Positions 57,940 to 64,000 of a stretch of 64,000 nt of DNA are shown piece by piece. The notes beneath the pieces are model-generated. The model was not told the DNA's origin. It did no database searches and saw nothing but the letters and a program-made list of their open reading frames with translations. The first letter of the stretch is position 1. Each line of letters opens with the position of its first letter. A program made the position numbers and the translations under genes. Where the stretch lies: the NCBI GenBank assembly GCA_022241475.1, contig JAKOMT010000002.1, positions 24,926 through 88,925 on the forward strand, in the 5' to 3' direction. The DNA is from Microvirga sp. (GTDB lineage: Bacteria > Pseudomonadota > Alphaproteobacteria > Rhizobiales > Beijerinckiaceae).

Positions 57940-59229
57940 TCACCACTTCCGCTCGAGGCGGTTGCGCAGAAGTATCGCGATCAGGTTCATGAGGATCAGG
58001 AAGCCGAGCAGCACGAGGATGCCGGCGGAGGTGCGCGCGACGAAGCCGCGCTCCGGGCTGTCGGCCCAGATGAAGATCTGCGTGGGCAACGCCGTCGCGG
58101 GCTCGAGCAGCCCGCCCGGAGGGCTGGTGATGAAGGCGTTCATGCCGATCAGGAGCAACGGCGCGGTCTCGCCCAGCGCCTGCGCGAGACCGATGATCGT
58201 GCCGGTGAGAATGCCCGGGAGCGCCAACGGCAGCACGTGATGCATCACCACCTCGTGCTTGGAGGCGCCCACGCCCAGAGCGGCCTCCCGGATCGACGGC
58301 GGGACGGCCTTCAGGGCCGCGCGCGTGACGATGATCATCGTCGGCAGCGTCATCAGCGCCAGGACCATGCCGCCGACGAGCGGCGCCGAGCGCGGCATGC
58401 CGAACCAGCCGAGGAAGATGGCGAGGCCTAGCAGCCCGAAGACGATCGAGGGCACGGCTGCGAGGTTGTTGATGTTGACCTCGATGATGTCGGTCCACCG
58501 GTTCTTCGGCGCGAACTCCTCGAGATACACCGCAGCGGCGATGCCGATCGGGAAGCTCAGGATGAAACACACCGCGAGCGCGAAGAACGAACCGACGACG
58601 GCGCCGGACAGGCCCGCGAGCTCGGGGAAGCGGCTGTCCGAATTGAAGAACAGGGCCGTGTTGAAGCGCTGTTCCACCCGTCCCTGCTCGACGAGTCGAT
58701 CGTACAGGGCGATGCCCCGGTCGTCGACGCGGCGACGGTTTTCGGGCAGGTCGCGATCGATGATCCCCTTGGCGAGCTGGTCGAAGGGGTCCGACGCCGG
58801 AATCTGGATGCGTATAGTTTCTCCGACCACGCTCGGGTCGCGCACGACGTGATCGCGCAGGATGAAGTGGACGTTGCGGGTCAGGATGTCGCGCGCGGCG
58901 CGCAGCTCGGCGTCGTCCGCGCCCGGGAGCGCGGACGCGATGGAGGTCGCGACGAGCCCGCGATAGTCGCCCCGGCTCGGGTCCGCGACGTCGATCTCGG
59001 CGGGATCGACGAACACGTCGAGCGCGATCTGCGTCTGCGTGAACGCGCGGTAGCCGTTCAGGACGAGCGAGCCCACCAGGATCGTGAGCAATCCCAGCGC
59101 CACGGCGATCGCGGCGAGGCCATAGAACCGCAGCCGCGTCTCGGCGGCCCGGCGACGACGGCGGCGACCGTCGGCCTCGGACGACGTCCAATCGATGGGG
59201 CGGGGCCCGCTGTCCGCGATGTCAGTCAT
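57940..59229 (-). CDS. pstA: Phosphate ABC transporter permease PstA
   Basis: Permease of 429 residues. The start [20 protein letters not shown] overlaps the pstC stop by 8 bp. A long periplasmic segment (about 70-200) separates the first helix from the permease core ([20 protein letters not shown]), with the EAA loop [20 protein letters not shown] and the PstA block [17 protein letters not shown]. This large insertion is common in alphaproteobacteria. Confidence 0.95.
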   Translation of the reverse strand: MTDIADSGPRPIDWTSSEADGRRRRRRAAETRLRFYGLAAIAVALGLLTILVGSLVLNGYRAFTQTQIALDVFVDPAEIDVADPSRGDYRGLVATSIASALPGADDAELRAARDILTRNVHFILRDHVVRDPSVVGETIRIQIPASDPFDQLAKGIIDRDLPENRRRVDDRGIALYDRLVEQGRVEQRFNTALFFNSDSRFPELAGLSGAVVGSFFALAVCFILSFPIGIAAAVYLEEFAPKNRWTDIIEVNINNLAAVPSIVFGLLGLAIFLGWFGMPRSAPLVGGMVLALMTLPTMIIVTRAALKAVPPSIREAALGVGASKHEVVMHHVLPLALPGILTGTIIGLAQALGETAPLLLIGMNAFITSPPGGLLEPATALPTQIFIWADSPERGFVARTSAGILVLLGFLILMNLIAILLRNRLERKW

Positions 59230-60604
59230 ACTTCTCTCGATATTTCTGGACGATCCGCAACGCAACGACGTTGAGCCCCAGCGTCGCGACGAAGAGCGTG
59301 AGGCCGAGACCGAAAGCGGCGAGCGTCTTCGGATTGTCGAAGGCGGTGTCGCCGATGAGCAACGTGACGATCTGGACGGTGATCGTCGTGACCGAGTCGA
59401 GCGGGTTGAAGTGCAACGAAGCGATGAGGCCGGCCGCCATCAGGACGATCATCGTCTCGCCGATGGCGCGGCTCACGGCGAGCAGGATGCCGCCGGCGAT
59501 GCCGGGCAGAGCCGCCGGGAGAAGCACCTTCGTGATCGTCTCGCCCTTGGTCGCGCCCATCGCGAGCGACCCGTCGCGCATGCTGCGCGGCACGGCGTTC
59601 AACGCGTCGTCGGTCATGGACGAGATGAACGGGATGATCATGATCCCCATCACGCCGCCGGCGACCAGCGCCGTGTTCGGCGCGACCGGGATCCCGACGG
59701 CGGCGCCCGCCGCTCTCACCGCCGGCGCGACGACGAGCACCGCGAAGAAGCCGTATACGACGGTGGGGATGCCGGCGAGAATCTCCATCAGCGGCTTGAC
59801 GATGGATCGGACCCGCCGGCTCGCGAACTCGGTCAGGTAGATGGCGGAGAACAGCCCGATGGGGATCGCGACGGCCATCGCGATGGTCGCGATCAGGATC
59901 GTGCCGACGAAGACGGGAACCGCGCCGAACGCCCCGGCGCCGGCGACCTGATCCGGGCGGATCGCGATTTGCGGCTCCCAGTTGAGCCCGAACAGAAACT
60001 CGGTGATCGGAACGAGCTGGAAGAACAGCCAGGATTCGTAGACGAGCGCTCCGATGATTCCCACAGTCGTCAGGATCGCGACGATGGAAGAGACGATCAT
60101 GCCGATGCTGATGAAACGTTCGAAACCCTGCCGAGCCCGAAAGCTCGGAGCGAGGCGCGCGCGCGCCAGAAAAAGCGCGCCGATGGCGAGAGAGGCGGCC
60201 ACGGCCACCATCGCCCAGCGGGCGATGTCGCGCCAGGCGGCGTAGCGCTCCGCGGCGGCGAGAATCTCCTGCGATGGCTGACCAAATGCGAGGCCGGCGG
60301 CGGCGTTCTTGATTTCGGAGAGTATGAGTTGCAATTGCGCCGGCGACGCGCCGTCCGTCAGCGTGTCGGGCAGGCTCGCGAGCACGAGCCGTTCGACGAC
60401 GGCGCCCTGCAGGCCGAGCCAGAGGACGACGAGCACGAGGGCGGGAACGCCGACCCAGATCGCCACGAATGCGCCATGGTAGATCGGCCGGGAATGCACC
60501 GTCGCGTCCGGTCCCGCAAGGACGAACTTCCTCCCCTGCGCCTGCCCGACGAAATAGGCGACGAGCGACAGGGCGATGATGACGAGAACAAGGTTTCCGG
60601 CCAT
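59222..60604 (-). CDS. pstC: Phosphate ABC transporter permease PstC
   Basis: Permease of 460 residues. Helices start at MAGNLVLVIIALSLVAYFVG; an N-terminal extension of two to three helices precedes the permease core (FVGTILIATIAMAVAIPIGL), with the EAA loop SMRDGSLAMGATKGETITKV and AVSRAIGETMIVLMAAGL. It is preceded by a hairpin after pstS. Confidence 0.95.
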   Translation of the reverse strand: MAGNLVLVIIALSLVAYFVGQAQGRKFVLAGPDATVHSRPIYHGAFVAIWVGVPALVLVVLWLGLQGAVVERLVLASLPDTLTDGASPAQLQLILSEIKNAAAGLAFGQPSQEILAAAERYAAWRDIARWAMVAVAASLAIGALFLARARLAPSFRARQGFERFISIGMIVSSIVAILTTVGIIGALVYESWLFFQLVPITEFLFGLNWEPQIAIRPDQVAGAGAFGAVPVFVGTILIATIAMAVAIPIGLFSAIYLTEFASRRVRSIVKPLMEILAGIPTVVYGFFAVLVVAPAVRAAGAAVGIPVAPNTALVAGGVMGIMIIPFISSMTDDALNAVPRSMRDGSLAMGATKGETITKVLLPAALPGIAGGILLAVSRAIGETMIVLMAAGLIASLHFNPLDSVTTITVQIVTLLIGDTAFDNPKTLAAFGLGLTLFVATLGLNVVALRIVQKYREKYD

Positions 60605-60651
60605 ACCGATACCGTCCGGTTGAAGACGCGCGCGCCGATCGAAAATGACGA

Positions 60652-60682
60652 TGGGTCGCGGCGACGAAGCCGCCGCGACCCA
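60652..60682 (-). other. Hairpin between pstS and pstC
   Basis: Perfect 12-bp stem TGGGTCGCGGCG / CGCCGCGACCCA with a 7-base loop, 20 bp after the pstS stop. The downstream U tract is weak (ATTTTC). It may stabilise pstS mRNA or partly terminate. Confidence 0.65.
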
Positions 60683-60701
60683 GATTTGGAGGGTCTATAC
60701 C

Positions 60702-61754
60702 TCAGCTGCCGTAGCGTGTGAACGGGGCGCCGTTGACGACCGCGTCACGGACCTCGTCGCGGCGCGCCTCGGGGAGCGGGACCATGCCGCGCTCGGCGAG
60801 CAGGCCGCCCGTGCCCATCACGTCCTCGCTCGTGTAGAGCTCGACGAACTCCTGCAAGCCGGGGATCACGCCGCGATGCGCGTTCTTGATGTAGAAGAAC
60901 AGCGGACGCGAGATCGGGAACGAACCGTCGGCGATCGTGTCGAAGCTCGGCTCGACGCCGTTGACCGCGACGGCCTTGAGCGTGTCCTGGTTCTCATAGA
61001 GGAACGAGTAGCCGAAGATGCCGAGGGCGTTCGGGTCCTGCTGAAGGCGCTGAACGATCAGGTTGTCGTTCTCGCCCGCCTCGATGAAGGGGCCGTCCTG
61101 ACGCATGCGCGAGCAGACTTCGTTCCAGCGGTCCTCATTGGAGTCTTCGAGAGCCGCGATCGTCTCGAACTCGTTGCAGCCGTCGTGCATCACGAGCTCG
61201 ACGAAGGCGTCGCGGGTGCCCGAGGTCGGCGGCGGACCGACGACGACGATCTCCATGTCCGGGAGCGAGGCGTCGATCTGGTTCCAGCGGGTGTAGGGAT
61301 TGGCGACGATCTGGCCGTCGACCTCGACCTCGGAGGCGAGCGCCTGGAAGATCTGCGCCTCGGTGAGCGAAATGTCCGCGCCGTTCACGGAGACGGCGAT
61401 CGACAGACCGTCGGAGCCGATCAGCACCTCGGTGATGTCGGTGACGCCATTCGACTTGCACAGCTCCCACTCGGAGGCCGTCATGGCGCGCGAGGCGCCC
61501 GTGATGTCCGCCGTCTGGGGGCCGACGCCCTGGCAGAAGATCTGCATGCCGCCGCCGGTGCCGGTCGACTCGACGATCGGCGCCGGGCTGCCGGTCTCCG
61601 CGGCGTACTCCTCGGAGGCGGCCTGGGAATAGGGGAACACCGTCGACGAACCGACGACGCGGATCTGCTCGCGGGACTGGGCGTTGGCCGCGCCGGCGAC
61701 GAGGACGCCGGCGGCCGCAATGGCGAGCGCGCTGGTGAGCGATGTGAATTTCAC
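60702..61754 (-). CDS. pstS: Phosphate ABC transporter substrate-binding protein PstS
   Basis: Periplasmic phosphate-binding protein of 350 residues. The GTG start (MKFTSLTSALAIAAAGVLVA) follows AAGGAG at seven bases and yields a Sec signal cleaved near ANA-QS. The phosphate loops are VVGSSTVFPYSQAASEEYAA and STGTGGGMQIFCQGVG, with TSGTRDAFVELVM for the third. A Pho box lies ~80 bp upstream, so phosphate starvation should induce it. Confidence 0.96.
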   Translation of the reverse strand: MKFTSLTSALAIAAAGVLVAGAANAQSREQIRVVGSSTVFPYSQAASEEYAAETGSPAPIVESTGTGGGMQIFCQGVGPQTADITGASRAMTASEWELCKSNGVTDITEVLIGSDGLSIAVSVNGADISLTEAQIFQALASEVEVDGQIVANPYTRWNQIDASLPDMEIVVVGPPPTSGTRDAFVELVMHDGCNEFETIAALEDSNEDRWNEVCSRMRQDGPFIEAGENDNLIVQRLQQDPNALGIFGYSFLYENQDTLKAVAVNGVEPSFDTIADGSFPISRPLFFYIKNAHRGVIPGLQEFVELYTSEDVMGTGGLLAERGMVPLPEARRDEVRDAVVNGAPFTRYGS

Positions 61755-61834
61755 GGGTCTTCTCCTTCTGGGGATCCTTGCCGCTCCGGTCACGTCTGCG
61801 ATCTGAAGCGATGACCATCGGATAGCCTCATCGG

Positions 61835-61852
61835 GTGACAGTTACATGACAT
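61835..61852 (-). promoter_or_regulatory. Pho box (PhoB binding site) of pstS
   Basis: On the minus strand ATGTCAT-GTAA-CTGTCAC, two 7-base repeats with 4-base spacing, close to the consensus CTGTCAT repeats. It is ~80 bp upstream of the pstS GTG, as expected for PhoB activation. Confidence 0.85.
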
Positions 61853-61973
61853 TCGCAATCAAAGGCCCTGTGGAGCGCATGGCTCGACCGGAGTCGCGTC
61901 TTCGCGACGCGGGACGCCGCCGGCCGACCGCACGGCGACGCCTCCAGTCGGTCTGCGACGACGCCTCGCGAGG

Positions 61974-61988
61974 GAGAACGACGTTCTC
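61974..61988. promoter_or_regulatory. Inverted repeat upstream of the sulfate-type ABC operon
   Basis: GAGAAC-GAC-GTTCTC, followed by TTTT; a further GGAGAACGA occurs at about 61999-62007. It lies ~185 bp before the ATPase start in an otherwise gene-free gap. It may be an operator; the short stem makes it a poor terminator. Confidence 0.35.
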
Positions 61989-62172
61989 TTTTGGGCTTGG
62001 AGAACGAAAGCCGCCGCCCGGACGGAACTGGTAGCAATACCGCCGCAGAGAGAGGGCACGGCCATGACGCGGACGCATCTCGTATCGGGACTTGACGGCT
62101 CGCCGGCTTCGGACGCGCGCTCGCCCGGCGTCACGCCCTCAGCGTTCGCCGGCCCGGTCCGGGAGTGACGCA

Positions 62173-63285
62173 ATGGCGATCGAGATTTCGGGAATCACCA
62201 AGCGCTTCGGCCAGACGGCCGTTCTTCACGGGATCGATCTCGGCGTCGAGAGGGGCGAGTTGATCGCGCTGCTCGGCCCCTCGGGCTCGGGCAAGACGAC
62301 GCTTCTGAAGGTCATCGCAGGGCTGGTCTGGCCCGACGCGGGGCGGCTCGTGGTCGACGGCGCCGACTGGCTTGCGCTGGGCGCCAGGGAGCGCCGAATC
62401 GGGCTCGTCTTCCAGCACTACGCGCTCTTCCCGCACATGCGGGTGCGCGAGAACATCGCGTTCGGTCTGCGCGTGCGGCCGCGGCGAGAGCGGCCCGCGA
62501 ACGACGCCATCGAGAGACGGGTCGCGGAGTTGATGGACTTCCTGCAGATCCGAGAACTGGCCGACCGCTATCCCGCGCAGCTGTCCGGCGGGCAGCGCCA
62601 GCGCGTGGCGCTCGGGCGGGCGCTGGCGATCGATCCGAAGGTCCTGCTCCTCGACGAGCCGTTCGGCGCCCTCGACGCGTCGATCCGGCGCGACTTGCGG
62701 CGATGGCTGCGCGGGGTCCACGACGCGACGGGCTCCACAACGATCTTCGTCACCCACGATCAGGAGGAGGCCTTCGAACTCGCCGATCGCGTCGTCGTCA
62801 TGGGCGATGGCCGGATCGAACAGATCGGCCACGCCGACGAGATCCACGACCATCCCGCCACGCCCTTCGTGGCTCGCTTCATGGGCGCGACCGTGGAGTT
62901 GCCCGTTCGTCTGCATGCCGGTCGGGCGGAGGGCTCCGGACTCGACCTGGCGCCCCTCGCGCGGCGCGCGCTGCCCGACGGCGAGGCCCGTCTGTTCGTG
63001 CGCCCTAGCGACGTTTCCCCCGTCCCCGACGCCGGCGGCCCCTGGCGCGTCGCGAGCCGCGCCAGCAACGGAGCGCATCTGCGGCTTCTGATCCGCCATC
63101 CCGAACTGGGCGACGTCGAGGCCGATGTTTCGCGTCGCGACGCCCACGCGGCCGAGGCGCCCGTCGTCGACAGCCGCGTCCGCCTCCGGATCGAGGCCGG
63201 CGCCCTCTTCCCCGCGTTACGGCGCGCGACCGCGACGCCCGCGCCCGTCGTCACCTCCCCTCTACGCCTGGAGACAACCCGATGA
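62173..63285 (+). CDS. cysA: Sulfate/thiosulfate-type ABC transporter ATP-binding protein (CysA-like)
   Basis: ATPase of 370 residues. The start MAIEISGITKRFGQTAVLHG follows GGGAG. Walker A LLGPSGSGKTTLLKVIAG, signature AQLSGGQRQRVALGRALAID and Walker B LLLDEPFGALDASIRRDLRR match the CysA/MalK group; a C-terminal TOBE-like part (about 240-370) contains LFVRPSDVSPVPDAGG. Substrate rests on the following binding protein. The stop overlaps the next ATG. Confidence 0.88.
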   Translation: MAIEISGITKRFGQTAVLHGIDLGVERGELIALLGPSGSGKTTLLKVIAGLVWPDAGRLVVDGADWLALGARERRIGLVFQHYALFPHMRVRENIAFGLRVRPRRERPANDAIERRVAELMDFLQIRELADRYPAQLSGGQRQRVALGRALAIDPKVLLLDEPFGALDASIRRDLRRWLRGVHDATGSTTIFVTHDQEEAFELADRVVVMGDGRIEQIGHADEIHDHPATPFVARFMGATVELPVRLHAGRAEGSGLDLAPLARRALPDGEARLFVRPSDVSPVPDAGGPWRVASRASNGAHLRLLIRHPELGDVEADVSRRDAHAAEAPVVDSRVRLRIEAGALFPALRRATATPAPVVTSPLRLETTR

Positions 63286-64000
63286 AACTCACTTCTCTCA
63301 AGATCGCAGCCGTCGCCCTCGCGCTCGGCGCCGTTCCCGCGGCCGCTCAGGACCGTCTCCTGAACGTCAGCTATGACATCGCCCGAGAACTCTTCGAGGC
63401 GCTGAACCCAGCCTTCGCCGCGCATTGGGAGGCGACGACCGGCCGGACCGTCACGATCGACCAAAGCCACGGCGGCTCTTCGCGCCAGGCGCGGGCCATC
63501 ATCGAGGGGCTGAACGCCGATGTCGTGACGTTCAACCAGGAGACCGACGTCGACGTTCTCGCCGAGAACGGCCTGCTTCCCGCGAACTGGCGGGAACTCC
63601 TCCCGAACGGCGCGTCGCCGTATTACTCGCTGCCGGCGTTCCTCGTGCGCGCGGGCAACCCGAAGAACGTCCGCGACTGGGACGATCTCGCCCGCGAGGA
63701 CGTGGCGCCGATCTTCCCCAACCCGAAAACCAGCGGCAACGCGCGCTACACGTATCTCGCGGCCTACGCCTTCGAACTCGGTCGAAGCGGCGGCTCCTCC
63801 GACGCGGCGCAGGATTTCGTCCGCGCGATCCTGTCGTCGGTTCCCGTCTTCGACACCGGCGGACGGGCGGCCACGCAGACCTTCGCCGAGCGCGACATCG
63901 GAGACGTTCTGGTGACCTTCGAAGCGGAGACCGGCGGAATAGCCGGCGAATACGCGGCCCGGGGTTTCGAGCGGGTGACCCCGTCGCAGAGTCTGTTCGC
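63282..64000 (+). CDS. Sulfate/thiosulfate-type ABC transporter substrate-binding protein (partial; cut by window edge)
   Basis: First ~239 residues of a periplasmic sulfate-binding protein; the gene runs off the right edge. It begins MKLTSLKIAAVALALGAVPA with a signal peptide ending AAA-QD. Family blocks are LLNVSYDIARELFEALNPAF, DQSHGGSSRQARAIIEGLNA and FPNPKTSGNARYTYLAAYAF, typical of Sbp/CysP. The ATG overlaps the stop of the ATPase gene (ATGA). Permease genes would be expected beyond the window. Confidence 0.92.
   Translation, partial: MKLTSLKIAAVALALGAVPAAAQDRLLNVSYDIARELFEALNPAFAAHWEATTGRTVTIDQSHGGSSRQARAIIEGLNADVVTFNQETDVDVLAENGLLPANWRELLPNGASPYYSLPAFLVRAGNPKNVRDWDDLAREDVAPIFPNPKTSGNARYTYLAAYAFELGRSGGSSDAAQDFVRAILSSVPVFDTGGRAATQTFAERDIGDVLVTFEAETGGIAGEYAARGFERVTPSQSLF

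Overview
The window is GC-rich chromosomal DNA from an alphaproteobacterium, most likely of the Hyphomicrobiales (Rhizobiales). This rests on gene content: an RcdA-type CtrA-proteolysis adaptor (DUF1465), DUF1192 and DUF3422 proteins, an LdtR-type MarR regulator, the lepB-rnc-era-recO-parC block, and an aapJQMP amino-acid transporter. No tRNA, rRNA, CRISPR array, insertion sequence or prophage gene was recognised. Genus cannot be fixed from the sequence alone.

Layout. (1) 1-1040: groES-groEL on the minus strand behind a near-perfect CIRCE operator; groEL runs off the left edge. (2) 1453-5549: four plus-strand genes for a circularly permuted ATP-grasp enzyme, an alpha-E protein, a transglutaminase-like protein and the proteasome-like hydrolase Anbu. 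This is a proposed but still poorly understood peptide-ligation/proteolysis system. (3) 5653-28438: mostly housekeeping genes. These include lepB-rnc-era-recO-parC, sfsA, a CinA-like protein, gpt, rcdA, nth, ldtR, hemB, and a minus-strand run pyrF-DUF1330-GNAT-dapB-gpmA-alkB-secreted protein. A candidate 25-residue ORF with a strong Shine-Dalgarno sits upstream of rcdA.

(4) 28560-48921: a 20-kb catabolic island. It holds a tripartite tricarboxylate (TTT) transporter operon ending in two flavoenzymes, a lone DUF1330 gene, and a seven-gene minus-strand operon. The operon encodes an ICL/PEP-mutase-family lyase, an isochorismatase-like amidase, two MmgE/PrpD proteins, a fumarate-reductase-like flavoprotein, a dihydropyrimidinase-like cyclic amidase and an asparaginase-like protein. 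Next come a divergent GntR/FCD regulator and a TRAP transporter with a polysaccharide-deacetylase-family hydrolase. The same interrupted palindrome (GTCAAC-N-GTTGAC, or a close variant) lies upstream of every transcription unit in the island. I read it as the operator of one regulon, probably governed by the FCD regulator, for import and ring-opening/deamidation of a cyclic amide, imide or ureide that ends in C-C cleavage. The substrate is not determined.

(5) 49138-64000: a nitroreductase-methyltransferase fusion, an AI-2E-family permease, aapJQMP, a convergent pstSCAB operon with a Pho box but no adjacent phoU, and the start of a sulfate-type ABC operon (ATPase first, then a binding protein cut by the right edge). 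Four unrelated transporters in the window carry a hairpin between the binding-protein gene and the permease genes.
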